Source: Candidatus Eiseniibacteriota bacterium (GTDB taxonomy: Bacteria > Arandabacterota > Arandabacteria > JAGLYR01). From it: a stretch of 13,564 nt of DNA. Below are positions 1 to 7,354 of this stretch, piece after piece (position 1 is the first letter of the stretch; each line of letters starts with the position of its first letter). The notes under the pieces were generated by a model that was not told the origin of the DNA, searched no databases, and saw only the letters and a program-made list of their open reading frames with translations. Both the position numbers and the translations under genes were made by a program. The DNA lies in NCBI GenBank assembly GCA_023132135.1, contig JAGLYR010000037.1:1-13564 (forward strand). Direction: 5' to 3'.

Positions 1-80
1 AATAACCCAGGCTACAACGGCGACGTGGCGAGTGCGAGAGTGGGCGACAGGGCTAGGGCGCGAGAACAGCGAACCCTTGG

Positions 81-96
81 CCACAGATTACGCAGA
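81..96. repeat. Repeat-like motif CCACAGATTACGCAGA
   Basis: This 16-base motif matches, from memory, the core of a dispersed intergenic repeat (CCACAGATTA followed by CGCAGA or CACAGA units) seen in many unrelated bacterial genomes. It occurs only once in this window, so its repeat status cannot be shown from the sequence itself. It lies 19 bases before a palindromic repeat-like hairpin, as if the two were parts of one intergenic element. Confidence 0.4.
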
Positions 97-115
97 GCAA
101 GAAGGCCGGTGTTTT

Positions 116-147
116 CCCTCTCCCTCCGGGAGAGGGTAGGGTGAGGG
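116..147. repeat. Palindromic REP-like hairpin CCCTCTCCC-TCC-GGGAGAGGG
   Basis: Bases 116-124 (CCCTCTCCC) pair perfectly with 128-136 (GGGAGAGGG) around a three-base loop, and TAGGGTGAGGG follows at 137-147. This whole arrangement resembles a dispersed palindromic intergenic repeat common in many bacteria (recalled, not searched). The stem is strong but lacks a T-run on either strand's 3' side (the TTTT at 112-115 precedes it on the + strand), so it is a poor candidate for an intrinsic terminator. Confidence 0.55.
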
Positions 148-215
148 TATGATGCCCTTCTCCTTGAATGTGGGCTAGCCGGGGTTCATGCATAATACAG
201 GCTGGCGGGAGTCGG

Positions 216-590
216 ATGGTGGGATCGTATCGCTTGGAAAAAGTCAACGTCCAGATCCAGCGGGAGATCTCCGACATTCTGTTCCGGAAGGTAAAGGACC
301 CGCGGATTGGTTTCGTGTCGGTGACGGGGGTCAAGGTTTCGAAGGACTACGATGTGGCCGTGGTCTATGTGAGTCTGTTTGGGGAGCCCGACGGGCGAGA
401 GGCGAGCTGGAAGGGATTGGCAAAGGCCCGGTCGTTCATCCGGGCCGAGCTGGGAAAGCGGATTCGACTACGAAAGACACCGGATATCATCTTCCGCCTG
501 GATGATTCGATCGAGAGCGGGGCGCGAATCGAGGAGGAGCTTCGATCGCTTGACGTGTCCGGTGAAGGCGGTGACAGTGTTGGAGGCTAA
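216..590 (+). CDS. rbfA: Ribosome-binding factor A (RbfA)
   Basis: RbfA is a small KH-fold protein that binds the 30S subunit in the cytoplasm and assists late maturation of the 16S rRNA 5' end, especially during cold adaptation. The 124-residue product is of normal length. It shows the family pattern: an N-terminal basic helix (RLEKVNVQIQREISDIL), the KDPRIGFVSVTGVKVSKDY strand region, a conserved VYVSLFG strand and an IRAELGKRIRLRKTPDI segment. The start is taken at ATG 216, preceded by GGGAG at 207-211. An upstream in-frame ATG at 168 would add 16 residues unlike the family. It is the first recognisable gene of the cluster, and its 3' end overlaps the next gene. Where infB is normally found there is only a repeat-bearing spacer. 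Confidence 0.95.
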   Translation: MVGSYRLEKVNVQIQREISDILFRKVKDPRIGFVSVTGVKVSKDYDVAVVYVSLFGEPDGREASWKGLAKARSFIRAELGKRIRLRKTPDIIFRLDDSIESGARIEEELRSLDVSGEGGDSVGG

Positions 591-1587
591 GGAAGTTGCC
601 AGAGTGTTGGAGGATCATGACGGGTTCGTGATTCTCTCGCATCGTGAACCCGACGGGGACTCTGTCGGCTCGCAGCTGGCGCTCTGCTCCGTTCTCAGAC
701 GTCTGGGGAAGCGGGCATGGGCTGTGGGCGAGGACCCGATGCCGGCCATCTACCGATTCCTGGAGGGGTCGGTGCGTCTCGAATTGCCGTCCGCTGTCTC
801 CGATCCGCAGGTCTTTGTTGTGGTGGACGCGAGCAACATCGGTCGGGTTGGCGGGCTCGAGGCCCTGAAGTCCTGCGCGGCCGACATTCTCAACATCGAT
901 CACCATGGCAGCAACACCGGCTTCGGTCGGTGGGATTACGTGGACCCCGAGGCCAGCGCCTGTTCGGAGCAGGTGTACTGGATTGTCCAGGAACTGGGTG
1001 TGGATCTGACCGATGAGGAGGCCGCGTGCCTGTACGTCGGGTTGCTGACGGACACAGGGGCGTTTCGCTTTCCGAACACCACGTCTCGGTGCATGAAGAT
1101 TGCCGCCGATCTGGTGGACCGCGGGTTCAGTGCCGCTGAGGTGGCGAGAAAGGTCTTCTGGGAAAAGACACTGGAGTCGACCCGGCTTCTTGGGCTGGCG
1201 CTGTCGACCCTGGAAGTTCGTTGTAATGGGCAGATCGCGATCATGCATGTGAGCCGGGAAATGAGCCGGGAAGCCCGCGCCACCTCGTCCGACAGCGACG
1301 GTTTTCCCCTCTATACCAAGGTGATCGCTGGTGTGAAGGTGGGGCTCCTGTTCCGGGAACAGGATGATGGGGGTGTGCGGGTGAGCCTCCGGTCGGATTC
1401 CGGTGTCAACGTGGAGAAAGTGGCGCGGGTTTTCGGGGGAGGGGGACATCCCACTTCCGCCGGATGTGTTTCTCCAGGAACCCTGGAGAATGCAAAGAAA
1501 GACGTTGTCGGGGAGGTGGAACGGCTTCTGGAGCGGGAGGTCCGGCAACTCGGGAAAGGCAATGGACGGGATTCTGGGAGTCGATAA
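577..1587 (+). CDS. nrnA: DHH-family phosphoesterase, NrnA-like (oligoribonuclease / pAp phosphatase)
   Basis: This is a cytoplasmic Mn-dependent phosphoesterase. Relatives at this locus degrade 2-5 nt RNA and often dephosphorylate 3'-phosphoadenosine 5'-phosphate. All DHH motifs are present, numbered from GTG 577: H22 with D26 and D28 in SHREPDGDS, D84 in VVVDASN, D108-H109-H110 in NIDHHGSN, and D159 in LLTDTGAF. A C-terminal DHHA1 domain carries GGGGH at about 287-291 followed by PTSAG. The 336-residue length fits the family. In-frame GTG codons at 562, 571 and 577 all compete. I prefer 577 because GAAGG at 564-568 lies 8 bases upstream, giving a 14-base overlap with rbfA and probable translational coupling. 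Physiologically it would remove the short RNAs left by the PNPase encoded downstream. The pAp activity is inferred from the family. Confidence 0.9.
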   Translation: MLEAKEVARVLEDHDGFVILSHREPDGDSVGSQLALCSVLRRLGKRAWAVGEDPMPAIYRFLEGSVRLELPSAVSDPQVFVVVDASNIGRVGGLEALKSCAADILNIDHHGSNTGFGRWDYVDPEASACSEQVYWIVQELGVDLTDEEAACLYVGLLTDTGAFRFPNTTSRCMKIAADLVDRGFSAAEVARKVFWEKTLESTRLLGLALSTLEVRCNGQIAIMHVSREMSREARATSSDSDGFPLYTKVIAGVKVGLLFREQDDGGVRVSLRSDSGVNVEKVARVFGGGGHPTSAGCVSPGTLENAKKDVVGEVERLLEREVRQLGKGNGRDSGSR

Positions 1588-2473
1588 AGCCCGCGGCCCG
1601 ACGTCCCACGATGTAGTCCAGCGTGTGCGGCGTCTGCTGTCGTTCCGGCGGGTGGGTCACGCTGGAACGCTGGATCCGGATGCCAGCGGTGTCCTGCTGG
1701 TTTGTGTGGGCCGGGCGACAAAGGTGTCGCTCTACCTGATGGAGGGGCAGAAAGAATACCTGGCTACCGTGAGGCTCGGGTTTCGGACCGCTACCGGGGA
1801 TCGAGTGGGAGAGCCGGTTGAGGATCCCCGGCCTATCACAGTTAGCAGGGATGATATCAGCGCGGCGTGTCGGCGCTGGGTAGGGGAAGTGGAGCAGATC
1901 CCGCCCATGGTTTCGGCTGTGAAACAGGGAGGCGTGAAGCTCTACCAGCTGGCCAGGCAAGGGCTGGAGGTCGATCGGCCGCCGAGAGGCGTGCGCATTG
2001 ATGAGATCGAGATTCTGGATATCCTGCTTCCCTTCATCCGCCTCAGAGTTTGCTGCGGAGCGGGGACGTACATCCGGGTTCTGGCCGAGGACATTGGAGA
2101 GCTGCTGGGATGCGGTGGACACGTTTTTGCGCTTCGGCGGGCGCGCGTGGGGAGGGTGGGACTGGATCAATGCCTGCGATGGCAGGAGATGGAGCTGGCC
2201 GCCGGAAACGGCCGGTTTCGCGGAGCTTTCATGTCCGTGAACAAGGCTCTGGAGTTCCTGCCAGATGTGAGAATGGACGAGAGAGACAGCCGGCGCATAC
2301 GAACCGGGATGACGATACGCCGCCAGCCCTCTGGGGAGAAGTTAGGGGCATCGAGGTGGTTGCGACTCCGTGACCCGGCCGGGGATCTGGTGGCCATCGG
2401 GACCCTCGCGGGGAAGCCTGACGAGGAAGGGGCGAGCATCCGGCCTGTGCGCGTGCTCAGCCCGTTGGGTTGA
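1562..2473 (+). CDS. truB: tRNA pseudouridine-55 synthase (TruB)
   Basis: TruB isomerises U55 in the T-loop of elongator tRNAs to pseudouridine. The 303-residue product has the catalytic motif GHAGTLDPDASG with nucleophile D38, and the other conserved blocks: LGVDKARGPTSHDVV at the N-terminus, YLATVRLGFRTATGDR, SAVKQGGVKLYQLARQG, and the CGAGTYIRVLAEDIGELLG segment. The last 60 or so residues, with LRDPAGDLVAIGTL, look like the C-terminal PUA-type RNA-binding domain. The start ATG 1562 lies inside the 3' end of nrnA (26-base overlap), with GGGA at 1552-1555 upstream, so translation is probably coupled. It ends with TGA at 2471-2473, just before ribF. Confidence 0.96.
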   Translation: MDGILGVDKARGPTSHDVVQRVRRLLSFRRVGHAGTLDPDASGVLLVCVGRATKVSLYLMEGQKEYLATVRLGFRTATGDRVGEPVEDPRPITVSRDDISAACRRWVGEVEQIPPMVSAVKQGGVKLYQLARQGLEVDRPPRGVRIDEIEILDILLPFIRLRVCCGAGTYIRVLAEDIGELLGCGGHVFALRRARVGRVGLDQCLRWQEMELAAGNGRFRGAFMSVNKALEFLPDVRMDERDSRRIRTGMTIRRQPSGEKLGASRWLRLRDPAGDLVAIGTLAGKPDEEGASIRPVRVLSPLG

Positions 2474-2488
2474 GCGGGGGAGGGTGTG

Positions 2489-3439
2489 GTGAGGTGCATC
2501 CGGCGAGTCGAGGATATCCCCGGGAACCTGCCGCTGCCCTGCGTGGCCATGGGGACTTTCGATGGTCTCCATCGGGGTCACCGGTCCGTGATCGATCGGG
2601 TCCGGGAAATAGCGCGGACCTCGGGAGGCTCAGCTGTTGTAGTGACTTTTGAGCCGTATCCGCAGGAGGTACTCCGGCCCGAGAGGCCGGTGGCCAGGCT
2701 GACGAGCTTTGAAGAGAAACGGTTGCTGCTGGGTCGGTTGGGAGTTGGAGTCCTGCTGGCTCTTCCCTTCGATCGGCAGATGGCGGCTTTGGACGCGGAA
2801 ACCTTTTTCCGGGATACCCTTGGTCCCCTGCGGATGAAGTCCCTGGTGGTGGGGTACAACTTCACCGCGGGCAGGGGCAGGGGCGGAGATCTGGCAACGC
2901 TGACGGGCGTTGGAGACGACCATGGGTTTGACGTGGCTGTTGTCCCCCCTGTACTCTGTGGGGGATTGCCCGTGAGCAGCACGAGGATTCGCGGTGCGGT
3001 AAACCGGGGGAGTATCGCGTTGGCCAACGAGATGCTGGGAGGTCCCTACGGTATTCTCGGAAAGGTTGTGGAGGCTAGTGGGCGCGGGCGGGCTCTCGGG
3101 TTCCCCACGGCGAATATAGTGAGTGAAGACCCGGCGAAGCTGCTGCCGGCGGACGGGGTTTACGCTGTGTGGGTACGGCGTCGGGATCAGAGGGTGTGCG
3201 GAGTGATGAACGTGGGGCGTCGGCCCACCTTTGGGGAATCGGAACGGTGGGTGGAGGTTCACCTGGTCGACTTCCGGGACAACCTGTACGGAGAACATCT
3301 CTTCGTGGAGGTTGTGGAGCGCCTTCGCGACGAGGAGGTTTTTGAAGACGAGGCACAGCTTCGGCTGCAGATCGGCCGTGATGTCGAGATCGCGCGGCAG
3401 TTGCTCGACAGAGAGCGTACAATCGGGGACCGCTGCTAG
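2489..3439 (+). CDS. ribF: Bifunctional riboflavin kinase / FAD synthetase (RibF)
   Basis: RibF makes FMN from riboflavin and then FAD from FMN, both using ATP. The N-terminal adenylyltransferase domain shows [10 protein letters not shown] (residues 22-31) and SSTRIRG (163-169). The C-terminal flavokinase domain shows GFPTAN at 204-209, then [18 protein letters not shown] and a [13 protein letters not shown] block containing the conserved glutamate. Both domains look intact, and 316 residues is normal length. The start is a GTG. GTG 2489 is preferred over the adjacent GTG 2486 because GGGGAGG at 2477-2483 then has a 5-base spacer. It follows truB by 15 bases and is separated from rpsO by 62 bases. 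Confidence 0.95.
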   Translation: MRCIRRVEDIPGNLPLPCVAMGTFDGLHRGHRSVIDRVREIARTSGGSAVVVTFEPYPQEVLRPERPVARLTSFEEKRLLLGRLGVGVLLALPFDRQMAALDAETFFRDTLGPLRMKSLVVGYNFTAGRGRGGDLATLTGVGDDHGFDVAVVPPVLCGGLPVSSTRIRGAVNRGSIALANEMLGGPYGILGKVVEASGRGRALGFPTANIVSEDPAKLLPADGVYAVWVRRRDQRVCGVMNVGRRPTFGESERWVEVHLVDFRDNLYGEHLFVEVVERLRDEEVFEDEAQLRLQIGRDVEIARQLLDRERTIGDRC

Positions 3440-3462
3440 AGCAGCCCCGGCCGCCCTGGGCG

Positions 3463-3479
3463 CCGCGCCTTGGGTGCGG
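3463..3479 (+). promoter_or_regulatory. Candidate hairpin in the rpsO 5' leader
   Basis: In the 62-base gap between ribF and rpsO, CCGCGCC (3463-3469) pairs with GGTGCGG (3473-3479) around a TTG loop. This gives seven pairs including one G-U. A smaller 4-bp hairpin (3452-3455 with 3459-3462) directly abuts it, so the two could stack. It lies 8 bases before the rpsO Shine-Dalgarno GGAGG (3488-3492). S15 is known to repress its own mRNA through leader structures in several bacteria, with unrelated structures in each lineage. The link here is inferred from position only, and GC-rich DNA forms such hairpins by chance. Confidence 0.3.
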
Positions 3480-3501
3480 GAACGTATGGAGGTACTTGCA
3501 G

Positions 3502-3771
3502 ATGACGTTATCGAAGGAACAGAAGCGGAGCGTGATCGAAAAGCACAAGACCCACGATAGCGACTCCGGATCTCCCGAGGTTCAGGTTGCTCTCTTGACA
3601 GGGCGGATCAAGTACCTCACGGATCATTTCAAGGTGCACAAGAAGGATCATCATTCGAGGCGGGGTCTTCTGAAACTGGTGGGCCAGCGGAGGAGGTTGC
3701 TGGACTACCTGAAGAATAACAAGGTGGAACGCTATCGCGCCATCGTCAAGGACCTTGGGCTCCGCAGGTAG
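3502..3771 (+). CDS. rpsO: 30S ribosomal protein S15
   Basis: S15 is a primary-binding protein of the 30S platform that binds the 16S rRNA central-domain three-way junction and contributes to bridge B4 with the 50S subunit. At 89 residues it has exactly the common length. It carries the family blocks [40 protein letters not shown] and [11 protein letters not shown]. The start ATG 3502 has GGAGG at 3488-3492, nine bases upstream. A TTG six bases earlier is in frame but would add only Leu-Gln and fits less well. It is followed by pnp, the near-universal rpsO-pnp pairing. Confidence 0.98.
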   Translation: MTLSKEQKRSVIEKHKTHDSDSGSPEVQVALLTGRIKYLTDHFKVHKKDHHSRRGLLKLVGQRRRLLDYLKNNKVERYRAIVKDLGLRR

Positions 3772-3797
3772 TCCGTTGGAAACGGAAGTTGGGAGGA
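3772..3797 (+). promoter_or_regulatory. Hairpin and Shine-Dalgarno in the rpsO-pnp gap
   Basis: Immediately after the rpsO stop codon, TCCGTT (3772-3777) pairs perfectly with AACGGA (3781-3786) around GGA. The strong Shine-Dalgarno GGGAGGA follows at 3791-3797, before the TTG start at 3801. There is no T-run, so this is not an intrinsic terminator. In E. coli the pnp leader contains a stem-loop used for RNase III cleavage and PNPase autocontrol. The hairpin here is much smaller, so any similar role is inference from location. Confidence 0.35.
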
Positions 3798-3800
3798 AAA

Positions 3801-5963
3801 TTGGAGAGTCAACAATCGAGTGGAAAGTGGTCGGTGTCCATTGAAGGCAAGGATCTGACCATTGAGACGGGGAAGGTGGCCCGCCAGGCCGACGGGGCAG
3901 TCATGGTCCGCTACGGCGACACCGTAGTGCTTGTGACAGCAGTAGCCAAACCAACGGCAGTGGTGAGGGATTTCTTCCCCCTGATTGTGGATTACCGCGA
4001 GAAGTCCTACGCGGCCGGCAAGATCCCGGGTGGTTTTTTCAAGAGAGAGGGCCGCCCTCAGGACAAGGAAACGATTTCTGCGCGCATGATCGACCGACCC
4101 ATCCGACCCTTGTTTCCCAAAGGTTACCGGGAGGAAGTCCAGATCATGGTGATGGTGCTCTCGACGGACCGTGAGCACGCATCGGATATTCTGGGGATTG
4201 TCGGCGCTTCAGCCGCCCTGAGTCTCTCGGATATTCCCTTCCTCGGTCCCATCGGCGCCGTGCGCGTGGCGAAGGTGGGGGACCAGCTGATTCTGAACCC
4301 GACCTTTGCCCAGCGGGCAGAGGCGTCCATGGAAGCCGTGGTCGCGGGTGACGGCGAGTCCATCGTGATGGTCGAGGGGGGCGCCCGGGAAGTGGGCGAG
4401 GACGAGTTCATTGATGCCTTGGATTTTGCCCGCAAGGGAATTCGGCAGATTGTCGACCTGCAGAAGGAAATGATGGCGCAGGCGGGGAAGCCCGACCGGG
4501 AGTTCGCAGTTGTCGAAGTGAAACCGGATATCATCGAGATGGTGCGGAGCGCGTGCCTCGACGATATTCGGCGGGCCAATGAGACCGAGGAGAAGAGCGG
4601 ACGGAGTGCTGTGCTGAGCGAGTCGCTGGAGAAGATACTGGAGCAGGTCGCTGAGAAGTTCCCTGAGGAAAACCAGGCCGGCATGGTCAAGAGCACTTTC
4701 CACGACTTGGAGCGGGAGGAAGTGCGGAATCTGATCCTGGAGACGAAGCGGCGTATAGACGGGCGTTCGATGACGGAAGTCCGGTCCATCAGCTGTGAAG
4801 TGGGTGTTCTTCCGCGAACTCATGGCTCGGCGATTTTCACCCGTGGGCAGACCCAGGCGCTTGCAGTGACGACGCTCGGTACCACCATGGATGAGCAGCG
4901 CGTTGATGACCTGGAAGAGGAGGGCTGGAAAAGCTACATGCTCCATTACAATTTCCCGCCCTTCAGCGTGGGAGAAGTTCGGCCCATCCGGGGGCCGGGA
5001 CGTCGGGAGATTGGTCACGGAATGCTCGCTGAGCGAGCGCTCCGGCCGGTGATTCCATCAGGCGAGGTGTTTCCCTACACAGTGCGGCTGGTGTCGGACA
5101 TCCTGGAGTCCAACGGATCGTCCTCCATGGCCACGGTGTGCAGCGGTTCGTTGTCCCTGATGGATGCCGGGGTGCCCGTATCCGCTGCGGTTGCCGGGAT
5201 TGCGATGGGGGTTGTCAAGGAAGACGGGAAGGCGGCCATTCTCACGGATATTCTGGGGACGGAAGATCACCTGGGGGACATGGACCTCAAAATTGCCGGG
5301 ACGAGCAAGGGAGTGACGGCTTTCCAACTGGACAGCAAGATCAAGGGTCTGGAAATAGACTTGCTCCGGCAGGCAGTGAGCCAGGCGAGAGAGGCCATCA
5401 ACTTCATTCTGGGTGAGATGGCGAGATCTCTGTCCGAGGCGCGGGGAGACCTCTCGGCTTACGCGCCCCGAATCGTGTCCATTGCCATCCCGAAGGAGAA
5501 GATCGGGGAAGTTATCGGGCCCGGTGGCCGGACCATCCGGAAAATCACTGAGGAAACCGGCGCCAAGATCGATATCAATGATGAAGGCGTAGTGAAAATC
5601 ACCTCCATGGGTGAGGGAGACGGGGAGAAAGCTCTTCAAATGGTCCGTCTCATCACAGAGGATCCGGAGGTCGGGCGAATCTACAAGGGAACCGTGAAGC
5701 GGGTGGTGGATTTCGGCGCTTTCGTGGAGATTCTCCCGAACAAGGACGGGTTGGTGCATATCTCGGAGTTGGAGACCCGGCGCGTGGCAAAGGTAGAAGA
5801 CGTTGTCCGCGAGGGTGACGAGGTCGAGGTCAAGGTCATCAACATCGATCGTGATGGGAAGATCAAGCTCTCGCGCAAGGCGGTGCTGAACGAGAGGCGT
5901 GGATCCGGCGGAGAGCACAGCGGAGGCGGCCGAGGAGGAGGGAAAGACTCCAGCCGGCACTAG
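3801..5963 (+). CDS. pnp: Polyribonucleotide nucleotidyltransferase (PNPase)
   Basis: PNPase is a trimeric 3'-to-5' phosphorolytic exoribonuclease, central to mRNA decay. The 720-residue product has the full architecture. The first RNase PH domain carries MIDRPIRPLFPKGY. The second has FTRGQTQ at 346-352, SNGSSSMATVCSGSLSLMD and EDHLGDMDLKIAGT, in which D489 and D495 align with the catalytic aspartates D486 and D492 of the E. coli enzyme. A KH domain follows with GPGG at 573-576, then an S1 domain from about 625 to 695, and a short Gly/Arg/Ser-rich tail. The start TTG 3801 has GGGAGGA directly upstream and places the conserved ETGKVARQADGAV at the expected distance. TTG 3789 would overlap its own ribosome site. 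Confidence 0.97.
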   Translation: MESQQSSGKWSVSIEGKDLTIETGKVARQADGAVMVRYGDTVVLVTAVAKPTAVVRDFFPLIVDYREKSYAAGKIPGGFFKREGRPQDKETISARMIDRPIRPLFPKGYREEVQIMVMVLSTDREHASDILGIVGASAALSLSDIPFLGPIGAVRVAKVGDQLILNPTFAQRAEASMEAVVAGDGESIVMVEGGAREVGEDEFIDALDFARKGIRQIVDLQKEMMAQAGKPDREFAVVEVKPDIIEMVRSACLDDIRRANETEEKSGRSAVLSESLEKILEQVAEKFPEENQAGMVKSTFHDLEREEVRNLILETKRRIDGRSMTEVRSISCEVGVLPRTHGSAIFTRGQTQALAVTTLGTTMDEQRVDDLEEEGWKSYMLHYNFPPFSVGEVRPIRGPGRREIGHGMLAERALRPVIPSGEVFPYTVRLVSDILESNGSSSMATVCSGSLSLMDAGVPVSAAVAGIAMGVVKEDGKAAILTDILGTEDHLGDMDLKIAGTSKGVTAFQLDSKIKGLEIDLLRQAVSQAREAINFILGEMARSLSEARGDLSAYAPRIVSIAIPKEKIGEVIGPGGRTIRKITEETGAKIDINDEGVVKITSMGEGDGEKALQMVRLITEDPEVGRIYKGTVKRVVDFGAFVEILPNKDGLVHISELETRRVAKVEDVVREGDEVEVKVINIDRDGKIKLSRKAVLNERRGSGGEHSGGGRGGGKDSSRH

Positions 5964-5990
5964 CCTGCGTTTCCCAGCGGCATGATGGTC

Positions 5991-6038
5991 ACGGGGCGAT
6001 TCTCGACGGGCTCGCGAGTGCGGCTCGGGTCGCCCCGT
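5991..6038 (+). other. Long stem-loop between pnp and the M16 peptidase gene
   Basis: ACGGGGCGA (5991-5999) and TCGCCCCGT (6030-6038) form a perfect 9-bp inverted repeat enclosing 30 bases, and TTTC follows the stem. The loop can fold further: CTCG 6002-6005 or 6024-6027 can pair with CGAG 6015-6018, giving two alternative inner stems. It occupies most of the 90-base gap after the pnp stop. It may be a weak terminator or attenuator, or an mRNA-processing or stabilising element. The large loop and short T-run argue against an efficient intrinsic terminator. Confidence 0.45.
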
Positions 6039-6053
6039 TTCTGTGGGAGGAAC

Positions 6054-7334
6054 ATGGACAGGACTTTTGCAGGAGAGAGTCTCCGCAGAACGGTTCTCGA
6101 TAATGGAATCCGGGTGGTGACCGAACGGGTCGAGGCGGTCCGGTCGGTGTCGCTCGGTGTTTGGGTACAGGCCGGGTCGCGGGATGAATGCTCGGAGAAT
6201 GCCGGCATATCGCACTTCCTTGAGCATGTGGTGTTCAAAGGGACGGAGGGGCGGTCGGCCTTCGAGATCGCCCGTGCTCTGGAGTCGGTGGGCGGTGGTC
6301 TGGATGCTTTCACGACGAGAGAGCATACCTGCTACCTCGCTCGGGTTCTGGGAGATGATGTTCCTCTGGCAGTGGAGGTCATCAGCGACCTGCTGAGAAG
6401 CCCGGCCCTCGTGGCGGACGACATCGAGATGGAGAAACAGGTTGTCATCGAGGAGATCCGCAGTCTCAATGATCTGCCCGATGAGTTGGCACACGAGAGT
6501 TTCACCCGAATGGTCTGGCACGACCACCCGCTCAAGAACTCTATCCTGGGAACTGAGAAGACTGTGGCGTCCTTCACACCTGAGAAGATGCGGGAGTACA
6601 TGGAGGGGCACTACATCGGCGAGCGGATCGTTGTGGCTGCGGCCGGGTGGCTGGATCATGACGAGGTCGTGGATCTGGTGAAGGCGCACGTGGGGTCGCT
6701 TGCCGGGGAATCCGCTGGTGCCCCGGATGCCGAGGTTGAGCCCTTTCGGCCGGTTGTCATGGGAGTCCGCGATCTGAAGCAGGAGCACATCTACATCGGC
6801 TGCCGTGGTGTGTCCTTCACCCATCCGGATCGGTACGCCATGGCGTTGATGGTCTGTCTGCTGGGGGGAGGGATGAGCTCCCGGCTCTACCAATCGGTCC
6901 GCGAGCGGTCCGGACTGGCCTACGCGATCTCGTCTTACGCCGAGTTCCTGGCAGACTCGGGGCTCTTTGGCACCTACATTGCTGTGAGTCCCGAGAACGC
7001 CACTGGCGCGATACGGCTCATTCTGAAAGAGATGGCGCTGCTGAAGACGGATGGGTTAGATGCGGATGAGCTGGATGGCGCGAAGGCACAGATTGTGGGT
7101 GGGATTGTGATCGGGATGGAGCGGATGAGCCAGCGGATGGGTCGCTTGGCCAAGGCTGAGATTCATGGCGAACCCATCGACGGAGTCGATGCCATCATCT
7201 CCGGTATCCGATCGGTCACAGCGGACGATGTAATTCGAGTGCTGGATGAAGGCATGCGACCAGGCCGGATCTGCCTCGCGGGCCTTGGGCCTTTGGACGA
7301 GACAGCCGTGTCAGATATCGAACTCATATGTTAG
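6054..7334 (+). CDS. M16-family zinc peptidase (processing-peptidase-like)
   Basis: This is a single-unit M16 (pitrilysin-type) metallopeptidase of 426 residues, similar in size to B. subtilis MlpA/YmxG and to the mitochondrial processing peptidase beta subunit. The inverted zinc motif is HFLEH, with H54, E57 and H58. The third zinc ligand is E134 in VVIEEIRS, 76 residues on, the normal spacing. The second half has the usual GGGMSSRLYQSVRERSGLAY block with the substrate-binding arginine and tyrosine. No signal peptide is visible, so a cytoplasmic location is likely. The start ATG 6054 has GGGAGG at 6045-6050. An upstream in-frame ATG at 5982 lies before the inverted repeat and lacks family resemblance. 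Substrates are unknown. Proximity to pnp is seen in other bacteria. Confidence 0.92.
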   Translation: MDRTFAGESLRRTVLDNGIRVVTERVEAVRSVSLGVWVQAGSRDECSENAGISHFLEHVVFKGTEGRSAFEIARALESVGGGLDAFTTREHTCYLARVLGDDVPLAVEVISDLLRSPALVADDIEMEKQVVIEEIRSLNDLPDELAHESFTRMVWHDHPLKNSILGTEKTVASFTPEKMREYMEGHYIGERIVVAAAGWLDHDEVVDLVKAHVGSLAGESAGAPDAEVEPFRPVVMGVRDLKQEHIYIGCRGVSFTHPDRYAMALMVCLLGGGMSSRLYQSVRERSGLAYAISSYAEFLADSGLFGTYIAVSPENATGAIRLILKEMALLKTDGLDADELDGAKAQIVGGIVIGMERMSQRMGRLAKAEIHGEPIDGVDAIISGIRSVTADDVIRVLDEGMRPGRICLAGLGPLDETAVSDIELIC

Positions 7335-7354
7335 TGTCTTGTCCCGGGTTTGCC

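Larger units (their letters stand above)
1..215. other. Non-coding leader upstream of rbfA, with no infB visible
   Basis: No gene in this stretch can be supported. The + frame beginning at base 1 is open until TGA at 142-144, but its 47 residues are Arg-rich, end inside a repeat, and do not resemble the C-terminus of initiation factor IF2, the usual neighbour of rbfA. The segment carries two repeat-like motifs (81-96 and 116-147, listed separately). A CATAAT at 191-196 could be a -10 box, but the nearest -35-like hexamer, TTGAAT at 164-169, is 21 bases away, which is too far for a normal sigma-70 promoter, so I do not call a promoter. A Shine-Dalgarno GGGAG at 207-211 belongs to rbfA. Confidence 0.6.

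Noticed and set aside
1-144. Open frame from the window edge as the C-terminus of an upstream gene
   Set aside because: The 47 residues are Arg-rich, terminate inside a repeat-like palindrome and do not match IF2 or any family I know.
168-215. Upstream ATG extending RbfA by 16 residues
   Set aside because: The extension is not RbfA-like and ATG 216 has its own Shine-Dalgarno and the normal N-terminus.
53-334. 93-codon minus-strand frame across the leader and rbfA
   Set aside because: It overlaps rbfA and the palindromic repeat and resembles no known protein; a chance open frame.
3418-3423. TACAAT as a possible -10 box for an rpsO promoter
   Set aside because: No -35-like hexamer lies at suitable spacing (TTGCTC is only 11 bases upstream), and it falls within the ribF coding sequence.
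5024-5038. Perfect palindrome GCTCGCTGAGCGAGC within pnp
   Set aside because: It encodes conserved PNPase residues (Leu-Ala-Glu-Arg-Ala) and such palindromes are expected by chance in GC-rich coding sequence.
5058-6893. 611-codon open frame on the minus strand across pnp and the M16 gene
   Set aside because: It is a mirror of two well-supported genes, has composition typical of a shadow frame, and crosses the pnp-M16 spacer with no gene-like feature.
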